Shown: positions 44,139 through 55,845, numbered from the stretch's first letter. The stretch: DNA of 64,000 nucleotides from Chlorobium sp. (GCA_028280025.1 JANQMO010000039.1:7680-71679), one strand, 5' to 3'. Translations and numbers: made by a program. Notes: generated by a model from the sequence alone, not told the origin.

Positions 44139-45521
44139 ATGATCGGGACACCAATCCTTCCTGAAATAAGGGACCTGATAGAGCGCAGGAATTTCAGTGC
44201 CCTGCAGCGATTGTTTACCGACTGGCTTCCGGTAGACCTTGCCGAACTCATTTCAGACCTTCCTGAAAACGAACAGGCAATCCTGTTCAGGCTGCTGCCG
44301 AGAGAAACAGCCACCCAGACGTTTGAATACCTCGATATCGACTCCCAGCAGAACCTTCTCGCTGCTCTCACAAAAAAAGATGTCACCCATATCCTCAACA
44401 GCATGTCCCCCGATGACCGGACTGAAATGCTTGAGGAACTCCCGAGCACCGTTGTACAGGAACTGCTGAAACTGCTTTCTTTCGAAGAGTTCAAGATTGC
44501 CAAAACACTTCTTGCCTACTCGGAGGACAGCGTCGGACGTCTCATGTCGCCCGATTACATAAGCGTCAAAAAGACCTGGACCATTTCGGAAGTCCTTGAC
44601 TATATAAGGAAATTCGGCCATGAGAGTGAGACCCTCAACGTGATCTATGCCGTTGACGACTATGGAAAACTGATTGGCGACCTCACCGCCCGCTCGCTCC
44701 TGCTTGCCCAGCCGGACACAAAGATAGACACCCTGATATCCGAGGAAAAAATCATCACGCTGACGGCCACACAGGATCAGCAGGACGCCCTGGAGACATT
44801 CAAACGCTACGACCGTGTTGCACTCCCGGTTGTCGATTCGAACGGCTATTTGATCGGGATCGTTACCGTTGACGATATGCTCGACGTCGCTGAAGAGGAA
44901 GAGACTGAAGACATCCAGAAATTCGGCGGTGTCGAAGCGTTTGACGAGCCATATATGGACCTGCCTGTTTTCGAGGTCATCAAGAAACGGGGAGTCTGGC
45001 TCGTCGTGCTGTTCCTCGGGGAGATGCTGACCGCTTCGGCAATGGCTTTTTTTGAAGATGAACTGGCAAAAGCGATTGTCCTGGCGACATTTATCCCGCT
45101 GATCATATCGAGCGGCGGCAATTCCGGCTCACAGGCTGCGACCCTTATCATCAGGGCTCTCGCCCTGGGAGAAATCACTATCAAGGACTGGTGGAGAGTC
45201 ATGAGACGGGAGATCATGTCCGGCCTGGCTCTCGGGAGCCTCCTGGGGCTCATCGGAATATTCCGTGTTGTCTTCTGGTCGGTCATTCTCGGCTCTTACA
45301 ACATCGAATGGCTTACCGTCGGCTATACGGTCGGCGTGTCGCTTATAGGCGTCGTCCTTCTTGGGACCCTTGCCGGCTCGATGCTCCCGCTGCTCCTGCA
45401 ACGATGGGGATTTGACCCGGCGACCTCTTCTGCTCCCTTTGTTGCGACAATTGTGGATGTTGCAGGCATAATCATTTACTTCAGCGTTGCTACCGTATTC
45501 CTCAGCGGTATATTGCTGTGA
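44139..45521 (+). CDS. mgtE: magnesium transporter MgtE
   Basis: 460 residues. An N-terminal right-handed helical domain (about 1-130), two CBS domains (about 135-260) that sense Mg2+, and five membrane helices in the last 190 residues containing [20 protein letters not shown], the pore signature. A channel for Mg2+. Stands alone on the + strand. Confidence 0.96.
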   Translation: MIGTPILPEIRDLIERRNFSALQRLFTDWLPVDLAELISDLPENEQAILFRLLPRETATQTFEYLDIDSQQNLLAALTKKDVTHILNSMSPDDRTEMLEELPSTVVQELLKLLSFEEFKIAKTLLAYSEDSVGRLMSPDYISVKKTWTISEVLDYIRKFGHESETLNVIYAVDDYGKLIGDLTARSLLLAQPDTKIDTLISEEKIITLTATQDQQDALETFKRYDRVALPVVDSNGYLIGIVTVDDMLDVAEEEETEDIQKFGGVEAFDEPYMDLPVFEVIKKRGVWLVVLFLGEMLTASAMAFFEDELAKAIVLATFIPLIISSGGNSGSQAATLIIRALALGEITIKDWWRVMRREIMSGLALGSLLGLIGIFRVVFWSVILGSYNIEWLTVGYTVGVSLIGVVLLGTLAGSMLPLLLQRWGFDPATSSAPFVATIVDVAGIIIYFSVATVFLSGILL

Positions 45522-45605
45522 AGAATGTTGAACTATCCACATCCATTTTTGAGACTGAAAATCCGATCAAGCGGCACACATTTCTAAGAATTAACGGTAA
45601 CGATC

Positions 45606-47270
45606 GTGCTGGAAAAAAGAGAATCACTTGATTTTGATATTGTCTTTATCGGTGCGGGACCGGCAAACCTGACAGCAGCCCTGCATCTTCAAAAGCTTGT
45701 CAACAGCCGGAAGGACCGGATAGCAGTTCCGGAGATAGCGGTTGTCGACAAAGGCAGGCAAGCAGGAGCGCATCTGCTTTCCGGGGCCATTATCGATCCG
45801 GTTGTGCTTGAAGAATACTTCCCCGGTTATCTTGAAAAAGGATGCCCCTTGGAGGCGAAGGTCACAAGGGATTCTGTCTGCTTCCTCACTGAAAAAAGAA
45901 GATACCCGCTGCCCTACCTCCCCGAACCGTTCCGGAACGACGGGTGCGTTCTTGTGTCTCTGAGCCGGTTCGGGTCCTGGCTCGCTGACATGGCCGAGGC
46001 TGAAGGAACAGCTGTTCTTGACTCGACAGCGGCTGTAGAGCCGGTCATTGAAAACAACCGTTTGACAGGAATAATAACCGACAGCAAGGGATTCGATAAG
46101 GACGGCAATGCAGGACCCGCGGCAGAACCCGGAACACAGATTAACGCAAAAGCGTTTGTTCTTGGCGAAGGCGCACGCGGATCGATGTTTCGCCGCCTCG
46201 ACCGCGCGTTCGGTCTGTCACCGGACCGACACGTCCAACGTTATGAAACCGGAGTGAAGGAGGTCTGGAAAATCCCTGCCGGACGCCTTGAGGCTGGAGA
46301 AACGCTCCATACGTTCGGCTATCCACTCCCTTCTTATCTTTACGGGGGCGGCTGGCTCTACGCCATGACTGAAACAGAAATCTCCCTCGGCTTTGTCACT
46401 TCGGCCGATCCTGAACAGCCGGTGGTCGATCCCCACTACAATCTCCAGCTTTTCAAAGAGCATCCATCCATCCGTCCCTTGCTTACGGAAGGAAAACTGA
46501 TGGAATACGGAGCGAAATCCATCACCTCGGGAGGTTATGATGCAATGCCGCAACCGGCAGGCCCCGGTTTTCTGCTTACGGGTGAAACGGCCGGCCTTGT
46601 CAATATGCAGCGGCTCAAAGGACTTCACCTTGCAATGCACTCAGGCATCCTTGCTGCAGAAACGCTTTACTCCTGCCTGCTGAAGGATGACTTCTCAGAC
46701 GCCTCACTCCTCGCGTATCGGAACAGCCTGGAACAATCGGCCATATACGAAGAGATGCGCCGATCCGGAAACTACCGCAAGGCATTTGACCAGGGGCTCT
46801 ATAAAGGGCTCGTGCGCGCCGGGCTTTCACTGAAAATCCCGGGTTTGTCTCTGACCGATACCGGAGAAAAAAAAGAAGGCAGGGAATTACGGCCCGGCAC
46901 AAAACAATACAGGAAATGGTTGGAAAAGAAGGACTCGTTCCGGCCTGACGATCTCCTCTTCTTCTCAAAAGAGGCAGACCTTTACGCTTCGGGAACGGTT
47001 CATGAAGAAAACCAGCCCTGCCACCTGCTTATCGAACCGGATGCCATCGCTGATATCTGTACCGTGACGTGCAAACGGGACTATGGCAATCCGTGCCAGC
47101 ATTTCTGCCCGGCCGGAGTTTATGCAATCGATTACGATGCAGACCCGATACTCAGACTTTCGCCGTCGAACTGCCTGCATTGCAAGACCTGTGAAATCGC
47201 CGACCCTTACGGAATCATAACATGGACTCCGCCCGAAGGAGGAGGAGGACCGGGATATACGATCAGTTGA
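45606..47270 (+). CDS. electron-transfer flavoprotein:quinone oxidoreductase
   Basis: 554 residues, GTG start at 45606 (no in-frame ATG nearby). FAD site [38 protein letters not shown]; then the quinone/membrane part ([20 protein letters not shown]). A C-terminal 4Fe-4S cluster has Cys in [20 protein letters not shown] and [14 protein letters not shown]. The final [12 protein letters not shown] is the ETF-QO signature. It moves electrons from reduced ETF to the quinone pool; here menaquinone is the likely acceptor. No etfAB in the window. mnmA starts four bases after. Confidence 0.9.
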   Translation: MLEKRESLDFDIVFIGAGPANLTAALHLQKLVNSRKDRIAVPEIAVVDKGRQAGAHLLSGAIIDPVVLEEYFPGYLEKGCPLEAKVTRDSVCFLTEKRRYPLPYLPEPFRNDGCVLVSLSRFGSWLADMAEAEGTAVLDSTAAVEPVIENNRLTGIITDSKGFDKDGNAGPAAEPGTQINAKAFVLGEGARGSMFRRLDRAFGLSPDRHVQRYETGVKEVWKIPAGRLEAGETLHTFGYPLPSYLYGGGWLYAMTETEISLGFVTSADPEQPVVDPHYNLQLFKEHPSIRPLLTEGKLMEYGAKSITSGGYDAMPQPAGPGFLLTGETAGLVNMQRLKGLHLAMHSGILAAETLYSCLLKDDFSDASLLAYRNSLEQSAIYEEMRRSGNYRKAFDQGLYKGLVRAGLSLKIPGLSLTDTGEKKEGRELRPGTKQYRKWLEKKDSFRPDDLLFFSKEADLYASGTVHEENQPCHLLIEPDAIADICTVTCKRDYGNPCQHFCPAGVYAIDYDADPILRLSPSNCLHCKTCEIADPYGIITWTPPEGGGGPGYTIS

Positions 47271-47274
47271 AGAT

Positions 47275-48357
47275 ATGAACGAACGAGAACATGTCATTGT
47301 CGGCATTTCGGGGGGTGTCGATTCCGCCGTGGCGGCGTGCCTGCTTATCGAGAAAGGATTCAGGGTTACGGGTCTCAATATCAGGGTTCTGGACCATTCT
47401 GAAGACAGCCTGAGCCTTTCGCCTTCCCCCATGGTCGTCAGTGACCTCGAGGATTTCCGTTTCCCGGTATACACGCTGAATCTCAGCGGCAGTTTTCAGA
47501 AGGATGTGATCGCCTATTTCATACAGGATTACCTTGCCGGCAGAACGCCCAATCCATGCATGGTCTGCAACAAGCTGATCAAGTGGAAGGGCCTGTTCAA
47601 AGGAGTGGAACTGCTCCGGGCAAACCGCGTTGCAACAGGCCATTACGCACGAATCGAATGCGTCGATGACATCTGCCGCCTTTTCAAGGGAACCGACAGC
47701 CGGAAAGACCAGAGCTATTTCCTCTGGATGCTCGGGATGAAAGACCTCTCGAGGACAATCCTTCCGCTCGGAGGTCTCACAAAAACCGAAGTACGGGAAC
47801 TGGCCCGCAGGTTCCATGTCAGGGCCGCAGAAAAAAAGGAAAGCCAGGAGATATGTTTTGTTCCGGGAAACGATTACAGGGAATACCTTGCATCATCCAT
47901 CCCCGGCATTGGAAAACGGCTGAAAGGCGGGGAAATCGTCGATCCGTCGGGAAACGTCATCGGTTATCATGCCGGATATCCGTTCTATACCATAGGCCAG
48001 AGAAAAGGGCTCGGCATATCGTCCCCGCAGCCGTTGTATGTCAACCGGCTCGACGCAGAAAATAACAGGATACACGCCGGCGGCAAACAGCTCCTGCAGT
48101 GCCGCAGCCTCAAAGCCGGGCACATGAACTGGATCGGGACCGGTCGACCGGTAGAACCGGTATGTTCCGCAGCTCGCATCCGTTACCGCGACACTGAAGA
48201 ACCCTGTACGATCGTCCCTCTTGGAGAAGACACGGTCGAGGTTCTGTTCGATAAACCGAAACAATCGGTAACCCCAGGCCAGGCAGTGGTTTTCTACCGT
48301 AACGACGAAGTCATCGGCGGAGGAATAATACAGGAAGCAATCCCCGACCCCACATGA
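47275..48357 (+). CDS. mnmA: tRNA-specific 2-thiouridylase MnmA
   Basis: 360 residues. PP-loop [15 protein letters not shown], the first catalytic Cys in [34 protein letters not shown] and the second Cys in [16 protein letters not shown]. It thiolates U34 of Glu, Gln and Lys tRNAs. Just after the ETF-QO gene, probably one transcript. Confidence 0.95.
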   Translation: MNEREHVIVGISGGVDSAVAACLLIEKGFRVTGLNIRVLDHSEDSLSLSPSPMVVSDLEDFRFPVYTLNLSGSFQKDVIAYFIQDYLAGRTPNPCMVCNKLIKWKGLFKGVELLRANRVATGHYARIECVDDICRLFKGTDSRKDQSYFLWMLGMKDLSRTILPLGGLTKTEVRELARRFHVRAAEKKESQEICFVPGNDYREYLASSIPGIGKRLKGGEIVDPSGNVIGYHAGYPFYTIGQRKGLGISSPQPLYVNRLDAENNRIHAGGKQLLQCRSLKAGHMNWIGTGRPVEPVCSAARIRYRDTEEPCTIVPLGEDTVEVLFDKPKQSVTPGQAVVFYRNDEVIGGGIIQEAIPDPT

Positions 48358-48397
48358 TGGAATAACCGAGCCACCTCCTGTTCATGTGCAGTCGTTT

Positions 48398-48434
48398 CAA
48401 CAACTCAACAAATCAACAATTCAACAACTCTTCC
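48398..48434 (-). repeat. TTGTTGAG repeat in front of the carboxylesterase gene
   Basis: Reverse-orientation units (CAACAACTCAACAAATCAAC and on) end just before the ATG at 48435. If the ATG at 48384 were used the repeat would be translated as NNSTNQQFNNSS; the later start is preferred. Confidence 0.7.
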
Positions 48435-49100
48435 ATGCTTCAGCGTCACCAGTCATCTCTTACCTACCTGCACTTCTTGCCCGGACATGAAAAACCCGGC
48501 GACCTCCTTGTCATGCTCCATGGTTACGGGAGCAATGAAAAAGACCTCATGCAGCTTGCACCGATGCTGGATGAAAACATGTGTTTCGTAACTCCGAGAG
48601 CGCCGCTTGCTCTGGCACCGGAAATGTACGGCTGGTTTCCCGTCGAATTCACCCCTGAAGGAATTACCGTCGATGAATCAGAGGCTCAAACAGCACTGCA
48701 CAGGCTGCTTGATTTCCTGCACACACTCCGGAGAACACACAATCCTCCGGAAAGCAGGGTCTGGCTGCTCGGTTTCAGCCAGGGCGCTGTGATGAGCTAC
48801 CTCGCGGCCTTTGCCGAACCTGACCTTTTTCACGGCGTGATCGCACTCAGCGGCCAGTTTCCGGCGTCATCAGCAGACATGCCTGCCGATCCCGAACGCT
48901 TCCGGAGCATTCCGTTTCTTGTCGTCCACGGTCTTTATGATGACGTCCTGCCGGTATCGAACGGCAGGAAATCCAGGCTGTGGCTGGAAAAGCATGTCGA
49001 CTCTCTGACCTACCGTGAATTCGCCATGGGACACGAGATCAACAACGAAACACTGCTCCTTTTAAAGGACTGGCTGCACAGCGGGCACCGGCAAGCCTGA
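48435..49100 (+). CDS. carboxylesterase / phospholipase (alpha/beta hydrolase)
   Basis: 221 residues from ATG 48435 (MLQRHQSSLTYLHFLPG). LVMLHGYGSNEKDLMQLA is the oxyanion loop, Ser in WLLGFSQGAVMSYL, Asp in HGLYDDVLPVSNGRKSR and His in FAMGHEINNE form the triad. It matches the YpfH/EstB-like carboxylesterase family with broad activity on short acyl esters. Downstream, metH follows after 164 bases. Confidence 0.88.
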   Translation: MLQRHQSSLTYLHFLPGHEKPGDLLVMLHGYGSNEKDLMQLAPMLDENMCFVTPRAPLALAPEMYGWFPVEFTPEGITVDESEAQTALHRLLDFLHTLRRTHNPPESRVWLLGFSQGAVMSYLAAFAEPDLFHGVIALSGQFPASSADMPADPERFRSIPFLVVHGLYDDVLPVSNGRKSRLWLEKHVDSLTYREFAMGHEINNETLLLLKDWLHSGHRQA

Positions 49101-49176
49101 AGCAATCAATCTCACCACGACACTCTTCCCAGCGAATTGAGAGAGAATGCGTATATTCCACCCTTTACGCTGTCGT

Positions 49177-49240
49177 CAGGTGCTCCTGCCGCCAGTACGC
49201 GATACCGTCCGGGAAGTAACAGGGCATCAGGGCGCACCTG
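49177..49240 (+). promoter_or_regulatory. candidate structured metH leader
   Basis: CAGGTGCTCCTG (49177-49188) can pair with CAGGGCGCACCTG (49228-49240), closing a 39-base region that includes a CGGGAAG stretch, 24 bases before the metH ATG. The following CAGGAGACC holds the ribosome binding site. It could be a regulatory RNA of metH (cobalamin or SAM-responsive by position), but it does not match the cobalamin, SAM or SAH riboswitch consensus I know. Confidence 0.3.
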
Positions 49241-49264
49241 CCCTCATGTGCAACTCAGGAGACC

Positions 49265-52200
49265 ATGAAGGAAACACCCGCAAACATACTTGAAAAAAAA
49301 ATACTCGTGCTGGACGGTGCCATGGGCACCATGATCCAGAGGTACAGGCTCGAGGAAGAAGACTTCCGCAGTGAACGTTTTGCTTCCCACACCCATCCCC
49401 TGAAAGGCAACAATGACATTCTCGTCCTCACGCAGCCCGAGATCATTCATACCATCCACTGCGAGTTTCTCGAAGCCGGTTCCGACATTATCGAAACCAA
49501 CACCTTCAACGCCAACCCCGTCTCCCAGTCAGATTACGGAACCGGGCATTTGGCAAAAGAACTGAACACCGAGGCCGCCCGCCTGGCGCGCCGTGCCGCG
49601 GACGCATATACCCAAAAAGATCCTTCCAAACCCCGTTACGTCGCCGGATCGATCGGACCGACAAACAAAACGCTCTCCCTTTCGCCTGACGTCAACAATC
49701 CAGGATACCGTGCCGTCACATTTGAAGAAATCGTGGAAAATTACAAGGAACAGCTCGAGGGCCTTATGGAAGGAGGAGTCGATCTGCTGCTTGTCGAAAC
49801 AGTCTTCGACACCCTCAACTGCAAAGCAGCGGTCTATGCCATCGACGAATTTTCACGTGCAACCGGAACACGGCTCCCTGTCATGATTTCCGGCACGATC
49901 GTCGACCAGAGCGGCCGTACGCTTTCCGGTCAGACAACAGAAGCGTTCTGGGTCTCGCTTGCGCACACCCCCGGACTGCTGAGTGTGGGCCTGAACTGCG
50001 CACTCGGAGCCAGGCAGATGAGACCGTTTCTTGAAACACTATCGGATATCGCCGAAAGTTACGTCAGCGTCTATCCGAATGCCGGCCTGCCGAACGAATT
50101 CGGCGAGTACGACGACAGCCCTGAATACATGGCGTCCATGATCGCCGATTTCGCCGATTCGGGATTCGTCAATATCGTTGGCGGCTGCTGCGGTACAACA
50201 CCGGATCATATTCGCGCCATTGCCGAAAAAGTAGAGGCAATCCCTCCCCGCAAACGGCCGGAACCGGCTCAGGAACTTCGCCTGTCGGGCCTGGAACCTC
50301 TTTTTGTCAACCGGACAACAGGGTTTATCAACGTCGGCGAAAGAACCAATGTCACCGGTTCACGAAAATTCGCCCGGCTCATCAAGGAAGAAAACTACGA
50401 TGAAGCGCTCTCCATTGCCCGTCAGCAGGTCGAGAACGGCGCCCAGGTCATCGACATCAATGTCGATGAAGGCATGCTCGACTCGGAAAAGGTCATGCGT
50501 GAGTTCATCAACCTCATTGCCTCCGAGCCAGAAATTGCCAAAGTACCGCTGATGATCGACTCGTCGAAGTGGAGTGTGATCGAAAGCGGCCTCCGCTGCA
50601 CACAGGGAAAATGCATCGTCAACTCCATCAGCCTCAAGGAAGGAGAAGAGCTTTTCAGGGAACGCGCTCACAAGATCATGCAGTACGGCGCCGCCGCTGT
50701 CGTCATGGCCTTTGACGAAAATGGCCAGGCCGATTCCCTCGAGCGCCGCATCGAGATCTGCCGGAGAGCCTATTCGATTCTCACCGACGAAATCGGGTTT
50801 CCTCCGCAGGATATCATTTTCGATCCGAACGTACTGACCGTGGCAACCGGTATCGAGGAGCATAACAACTACGCCGTCGATTTCATCGAATCGGTACGCT
50901 GGATAAAGGAAAACCTCCCGCATGCAAAAGTTTCCGGAGGCATCAGCAACGTCTCGTTCTCGTTCCGCGGCAATAACCCTGTCCGTGAAGCGATGCATGC
51001 CGCATTCCTCTTCCATGCCATCGGCAAGGGACTCGACATGGGCATCGTCAACGCAGGCCAGCTTGCCGTCTACGACGAGATTCCCGAAGCGCTGCTTGAA
51101 AGAGTCGAAGACGTTCTCCTCAACCGGCGTTCCGACGCGACCGAACGGCTGGTCGAATTCGCAGCGACCGTCAGGGAGGAGGAAAAAGGGGACGGAGAAA
51201 AGCAGGCCGAATGGCGAAACGGAACCGTTGAAGAGAGACTCCGGCACGCACTTGTCAAGGGTATTACAGACTACATCGACGATGATGCAGAAGAAGCACG
51301 GCAAAAGTATTCAAGCCCGCTCGACATTATCGAAGGCCCCCTGATGGATGGCATGAACGTCATCGGCGACCTTTTTGCAGAAGGAAAAATGTTCCTGCCT
51401 CAGGTAGTTAAAAGCGCACGGGTCATGAAAAAGGCGGTTGCCTACCTTATCCCCTTCATAGAAGAGGAGAAAGCGAAAAACAAGGAGAGCAAACCGGCGG
51501 CAAGGGTGCTCCTCGCTACCGTCAAAGGCGATGTTCACGATATCGGCAAGAACATAGTAGCGGTCGTTCTTGCCTGCAACAATTATGACGTCATTGATAT
51601 CGGCGTCATGAAACCGTGTGAAGAAATCCTCGAAGCCGCGGCAAAAGAAGACGCAGATGTGGTCGGCCTCAGCGGCCTGATCACCCCGTCGCTTGACGAA
51701 ATGGTGCATGTCGCCAAAGAAATGGAAAGGAAAGGCATGAACGTACCGCTCCTTATCGGTGGAGCGACAACATCGAGGATACATACAGCAGTAAAGATAG
51801 CGCCGAACTATTCGGGTGCGGTCGTTCAGGTTCTCGACGCTTCACGTAGCGTCCCCGCTGTCGCCGGCCTCGTGACAGCATCGCTTCACGACAACTATGT
51901 CGCCGATCTGAAAAAAGAACAGCAAACCCTTCGCGCCAGTCACGAAGCCCGAAACGCATCGAAAAAGTATCTCGGTATAGCCGATGCAAGAAAAAACAGG
52001 ATCGGCATTTCCTGGAAGGATACGGTTGTCATGAAACCGAACTGCCCCGGAATCACCATCATCGACGATGTTCCACTCGAGGAACTGAGGGAATATATCG
52101 ACTGGACGCCGTTTTTCGCTGTCTGGGAGCTGCACGGCAGATACCCCGCCATATTCGATAACAGCAAATATGGAACCGAAGCCCGTAAACTCTTTCAGGA

Positions 52201-52948
52201 CGCCGGCGCGCTGCTCGATACAATCTCCAGGGAAAAAACGTTGACGCCAAAAGGCGTTGCCGGTCTTTTTGCTGCAAACAGTGTTGGCGACGATATCGAG
52301 ATATATACCGACGACAGCAGAACAATCGTTCTGTTTACGCTGCATACCCTGCGCCAGCAGGGAGACAAGGGAAAAGACCTGCCGAATGCGGCCCTTGCCG
52401 ACTACATTGCGCCGAAATCAAGCGGTGTAAAGGATTATATCGGAGGATTCACGGTCACTGCAGGTCATGGTGTCGAACAACTGAAGGAGCAGTTCGCAGA
52501 GGCTCATGACGACTACCACCGGATCATGGTCCAGGCACTTGCCGACCGGCTGGCTGAAGCATTTGCTGAAATGCTGCATCAGAAGGTCCGCACCGAACTA
52601 TGGGGATATTCTGCAAACGAAGAGCTGTCGAATGAAAAGCTCATCGCCGAACAATACAGAGGCATCCGTCCCGCACCGGGATATCCGGCATGTCCCGACC
52701 ACACGGAGAAACCGCTCATCTTCGATCTCCTCAACAGCGAAGCCAATACCGGTGTTACCCTGACGGAAACCTATGCCATGAATCCGCCTGCCTCGGTCTG
52801 CGGCCTCTATTTTGCGCATCCGGAGGCCAGATATTTTGTGGTAGGCGGCATCGGAAAAGACCAGGTGGAAGACTACGCTTCGCGTAAAAACATGAGCATC
52901 GGGGAAGTCGAGAAATGGCTTGCGCCGAACCTGAATTATACGCCGTGA
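49265..52948 (+). CDS. metH: cobalamin-dependent methionine synthase
   Basis: 1227 residues, full length with all modules: homocysteine domain (1-~325) with zinc Cys in [12 protein letters not shown] and [12 protein letters not shown]; pterin domain (~350-630: [34 protein letters not shown]); cap and cobalamin domain (~650-880) with the cobalt His in [20 protein letters not shown]; and the AdoMet activation domain (~900-1227) with [15 protein letters not shown]. It methylates homocysteine using methyl-THF. Ribosome binding site CAGGAG 4 bases before ATG. Confidence 0.97.
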   Translation: MKETPANILEKKILVLDGAMGTMIQRYRLEEEDFRSERFASHTHPLKGNNDILVLTQPEIIHTIHCEFLEAGSDIIETNTFNANPVSQSDYGTGHLAKELNTEAARLARRAADAYTQKDPSKPRYVAGSIGPTNKTLSLSPDVNNPGYRAVTFEEIVENYKEQLEGLMEGGVDLLLVETVFDTLNCKAAVYAIDEFSRATGTRLPVMISGTIVDQSGRTLSGQTTEAFWVSLAHTPGLLSVGLNCALGARQMRPFLETLSDIAESYVSVYPNAGLPNEFGEYDDSPEYMASMIADFADSGFVNIVGGCCGTTPDHIRAIAEKVEAIPPRKRPEPAQELRLSGLEPLFVNRTTGFINVGERTNVTGSRKFARLIKEENYDEALSIARQQVENGAQVIDINVDEGMLDSEKVMREFINLIASEPEIAKVPLMIDSSKWSVIESGLRCTQGKCIVNSISLKEGEELFRERAHKIMQYGAAAVVMAFDENGQADSLERRIEICRRAYSILTDEIGFPPQDIIFDPNVLTVATGIEEHNNYAVDFIESVRWIKENLPHAKVSGGISNVSFSFRGNNPVREAMHAAFLFHAIGKGLDMGIVNAGQLAVYDEIPEALLERVEDVLLNRRSDATERLVEFAATVREEEKGDGEKQAEWRNGTVEERLRHALVKGITDYIDDDAEEARQKYSSPLDIIEGPLMDGMNVIGDLFAEGKMFLPQVVKSARVMKKAVAYLIPFIEEEKAKNKESKPAARVLLATVKGDVHDIGKNIVAVVLACNNYDVIDIGVMKPCEEILEAAAKEDADVVGLSGLITPSLDEMVHVAKEMERKGMNVPLLIGGATTSRIHTAVKIAPNYSGAVVQVLDASRSVPAVAGLVTASLHDNYVADLKKEQQTLRASHEARNASKKYLGIADARKNRIGISWKDTVVMKPNCPGITIIDDVPLEELREYIDWTPFFAVWELHGRYPAIFDNSKYGTEARKLFQDAGALLDTISREKTLTPKGVAGLFAANSVGDDIEIYTDDSRTIVLFTLHTLRQQGDKGKDLPNAALADYIAPKSSGVKDYIGGFTVTAGHGVEQLKEQFAEAHDDYHRIMVQALADRLAEAFAEMLHQKVRTELWGYSANEELSNEKLIAEQYRGIRPAPGYPACPDHTEKPLIFDLLNSEANTGVTLTETYAMNPPASVCGLYFAHPEARYFVVGGIGKDQVEDYASRKNMSIGEVEKWLAPNLNYTP

Positions 52949-53050
52949 AAAGCCGGCCTTCCCCCTGTGAACCCGGTTGCCGACGTTTCTCCGTCATTAT
53001 TAACGCTGCAGATCGTTGCCGGCCATCATGGTCTTCACCAGCAACAACGG

Positions 53051-54790
53051 TCAGAACGCACAGCTTTCCACGGTCTTGTATGGGTAAGGTTTCTCAAGAG
53101 CACGGAGAACGGCATTGTCGCGCTTGTACACATCGTTACTGAAGAAAACGGATTGATCATTCGCTACCGCCGTCAGGTAAAGAAGAAAAATCGGAATTTT
53201 CTCCGAAAGGTGGACCGTTCTTGTTTTTTCTTTCGCAACGACAGCCTGAATATCCTTGTCCTCCCATCCAAGCAGGATTGAAGCCAGTTCGAAAGGATTC
53301 TGCAGACGGATACACCCATGGCTGAACGCCCTGGTGCTCTTGTCGAAAAGGTGCTTGCCCGGTGTATCATGAAGATAGACCAGATGCTTGTTGGGAAACA
53401 TGAACTTGACCCGTCCCAGCGCATTGCGTGCCCCCGGCGGCTGCCGAAGCCGGTAGGGCAGTGATCCTGCATTATACGACGCCCATTCTATCGAATCAGG
53501 ATGTACGGAACGACCGTTGCTGTCGATAACCTGAAGGCCGTGTTTTGCAAGGTAACCGGGACTTTTTTTGATTGCCGGAAGGGCCTCTTTTCGAAGGATC
53601 CCCGGCGGCACATTCCAGGAAGGATTAAAAATGATATACTGCATATCGGCTTTGAAAACAGGAGTTTTCCAGAACGGCTCCCCCACGATGACCCTGGATC
53701 TCCACGCAAGCTCTCCGTTTTTAATATACTGTATGCTGAAACCCGCAATATTGACCAGGATGTATGTCGGTTCGAGCTTCTGGATAAACCAGCGGTAACG
53801 ATCGAGATTGACACGGATCTGGTCGACGCGTTCTGAAGCGGAAACATTGAGAGCCCTCAGCGTCTTCGGACCCACAGCCCCATCAACTTCAAGGCCGTGC
53901 CGCGCCTGAAAACGCTTGACCGCCTCGATAAGGTCCCTGTTGTACAGAAGTGCTGTCGATGCAAACGAGGTATCAACCATGACAAGCGGTCGAATCTCAC
54001 CTGTAATTTCGAGCCTTCTTCTCAATGCGGGGATCCTCTGGTCATACTGCCCTTCCTTTTTCAGAGACGGCCCCTCGGGAATACTGTTCCAGCCTCCTTC
54101 ATCGGCTAAACGGCGATATCTTGCAAGACCTTTCTTCAGGTGGGTATACTGCGGGTGTGCAGGCCTCAGCGCATTCATCGATTCTTCGAGCGAGTTGCTC
54201 TCAAGAACATCGAGAAGCCAGTCTGCAAGTCCGTCGCCATTGGTTCCCCTTGAAATGTTCCAGTTCGAATCTATCTTTTCAGGATCTACCTTGCCGTGAA
54301 GCAGATGATAGGCCAGCTTGAACGCCGCATCGGAAAGCAGCAGTTCATAGCGGGCCTGCAAAAATGGTTCGGAAGGCGAATCATGGTAAAAAGTCTCGAT
54401 CGATGAAAGATGATAATCCCGGGGACGAAGTCCGTCAGCTTCTGAAGATCTGATCGCACGCAGAAGTGCCTTGACTTGCGAACGCTTTTTATTCCAGACC
54501 GGCCTGAACTCGTTCGAGCGGTAGAAATCTGCAAGAAGTGCGTTAAAAGCGACCCTGTCGCGCCCGGAATGCAGCGCCGCATCTTCCTCGAGCTGCTCAA
54601 TATGGCATCGAATTCCCTCTCTGAGCTCGTATGCTGTACCGGACTCGCTTTTTGAGGCCGCCGCACGGGCTTCAGCCACACGCTGTGTCCCCGAAGAAGC
54701 ATCCGAAGCAGCTACGGGACTGAGCGCCAGGATAAACAGCAGAAGTAACGTCATAAGAATCGATATTTTCTTGGAAAGCCAACAGATCAC
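53051..54790 (-). CDS. L,D-transpeptidase (YcbB/YkuD type) with peptidoglycan-binding domain
   Basis: 579 residues with GTG start (54788-54790; an ATG 12 codons on is possible). A signal peptide (ISILMTLLLLFILALSPVAA), a helical scaffold, a peptidoglycan-binding segment (IEAVKRFQARHGLEVDGAVG), then the YkuD domain with HDTPGKHLFDKSTRAFSHGC, where the His...SHGC motif carries the catalytic Cys. Acts in the periplasm to form 3-3 cross-links or attach proteins. Its promoter is probably displaced by MITE copy B, which starts 33 bases upstream. Confidence 0.9.
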   Translation of the reverse strand: MICWLSKKISILMTLLLLFILALSPVAASDASSGTQRVAEARAAASKSESGTAYELREGIRCHIEQLEEDAALHSGRDRVAFNALLADFYRSNEFRPVWNKKRSQVKALLRAIRSSEADGLRPRDYHLSSIETFYHDSPSEPFLQARYELLLSDAAFKLAYHLLHGKVDPEKIDSNWNISRGTNGDGLADWLLDVLESNSLEESMNALRPAHPQYTHLKKGLARYRRLADEGGWNSIPEGPSLKKEGQYDQRIPALRRRLEITGEIRPLVMVDTSFASTALLYNRDLIEAVKRFQARHGLEVDGAVGPKTLRALNVSASERVDQIRVNLDRYRWFIQKLEPTYILVNIAGFSIQYIKNGELAWRSRVIVGEPFWKTPVFKADMQYIIFNPSWNVPPGILRKEALPAIKKSPGYLAKHGLQVIDSNGRSVHPDSIEWASYNAGSLPYRLRQPPGARNALGRVKFMFPNKHLVYLHDTPGKHLFDKSTRAFSHGCIRLQNPFELASILLGWEDKDIQAVVAKEKTRTVHLSEKIPIFLLYLTAVANDQSVFFSNDVYKRDNAVLRALEKPYPYKTVESCAF

Positions 54791-54823
54791 ACCCCGTCAG
54801 GATAACTGCACAGATATGCGGAG

Positions 54824-55081
54824 CCTAAATTGAGCGATTGTCGAGCATGCTGGAGATGCGAGGCACAGGGAATGCCGCTGTAGTGATCTACCGCAAGTTC
54901 CCTGTAACGAAACAGATGCGGCATGATCGACGATCCCGAAGGGTTTTAACAAATGCGGCTCTTTATCAGTTTTTCATGTTCACCCGGCAGGCGAGGGATA
55001 ATCCTTCTATAAATAAAGTATAACTGATCGTTTTTAATATAGTTACTATTATGGAGCATTTGTTGAAACGCTCAGTTTAGG
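54824..55081. mobile_element. MITE-like element, copy B
   Basis: 258 bases with terminal inverted repeats CCTAAATTGAGCG (54824-54836) and CGCTCAGTTTAGG (55069-55081), 12 of 13 paired. The right ~120 bases match copy A; the left part has unrelated sequence with partial inverted repeats (ATGCCGC/GCGGCAT). No obvious target duplication. Confidence 0.6.
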
Positions 55082-55467
55082 TTGATATCGGTTGTGTTAA
55101 CACAGAATTCAATACAGAAGTTCGTGAATTATTCAAGAAGTCAAACAGTCTCATGTAAAAAATTCAAAAAACTTTGCATGCTTCTTGCCACCCCGACCAT
55201 TCCGGACTCCGGAGGCATGCAGTTCATAACACTGTAACCCATTAATATTCTGAAAAAAACGTCGATACAAGTTCGAACTTTTCAGACAGGATTTGCCTGA
55301 ACACGGCCGATGTCCAGTTGTAGCGGTCCCATGGGAGTGGAGATGCGGACAAAAGCATGCGCTCATCAAGCAGTTTATCACTATTTTTTATGCATATTTT
55401 CCAGAGATTGCATGAAATTCTGTTGTTCAGATAATGAATAATGTTAGACCTGCATAGGAGGCAAAAC
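55082..55467. other. gap before the small lipoprotein, possible decayed gene
   Basis: 386 bases. On the - strand two short open frames (to 55242 and 55151) read in succession like one protein split by a frameshift (RMLLSASPLPWDRYNWTSAV, then FFQNINGLQCYELHASG). This could be a gene remnant, but I do not recognise it. A strong AGGAGG lies before the next ATG. Confidence 0.3.
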
Positions 55468-55845
55468 ATGAAGTCATTAATGAGTCTATTCTTGTTGCTC
55501 GTTGTCGCAGCCTTCCCTGGGTGTGCATCTGTCGACAAAACCATGGCGTCCTGGATGGGTCATCATCAGTCTGAACTAATCGCCAGATGGGGTCCCCCTA
55601 AGAAAGTGCTTAATGATGGACAAGGCGGAATGATCTTTTTGTACCCCACGCTTTCATGTGCCTCAGGAGGCACTGCCAGGACTGATGTTACTGGTTCTTC
55701 ATACGGAAACGCAAGTGCCACGTATGGATCAGCCACAGGTCAGAAGATCTACAATCCAGAACCAGACGCCTCTTACAAGGCGTATAAGGTCTTCTGGATT
55801 AACCCGAATGGCCGGATATACCGATGGTCTTTAAATGGTTTGTGA
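55468..55845 (+). CDS. small lipoprotein
   Basis: 125 residues from ATG 55468 behind a strong AGGAGG. Signal peptide with lipobox (FLLLVVAAFPGCASVDK, Cys at about 20), then HHQSELIARWGPPKKVLNDG, a Gly/Ser/Thr-rich middle and YKAYKVFWINPNGRIYRWSL. The WGPP motif and small size resemble small lipoproteins of the SmpA/OmlA-like fold, a weak resemblance. Exported to a membrane by the lipobox. Isolated gene. Confidence 0.75.
   Translation: MKSLMSLFLLLVVAAFPGCASVDKTMASWMGHHQSELIARWGPPKKVLNDGQGGMIFLYPTLSCASGGTARTDVTGSSYGNASATYGSATGQKIYNPEPDASYKAYKVFWINPNGRIYRWSLNGL

Noticed and set aside
49141..49264. Cobalamin or SAH riboswitch upstream of metH
   Set aside because: CAGGAGACC resembles part of the B12 box, but the rest of the aptamer is absent; kept only as an unclassified leader.
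50360..51304. 314-codon frame antisense to metH
   Set aside because: Lies fully inside the pterin domain region of metH; no independent support.
55242..55544. 100-codon frame antisense to the small lipoprotein start
   Set aside because: Its first third overlaps the lipoprotein gene, which has a strong AGGAGG; only the tail may be a gene remnant.
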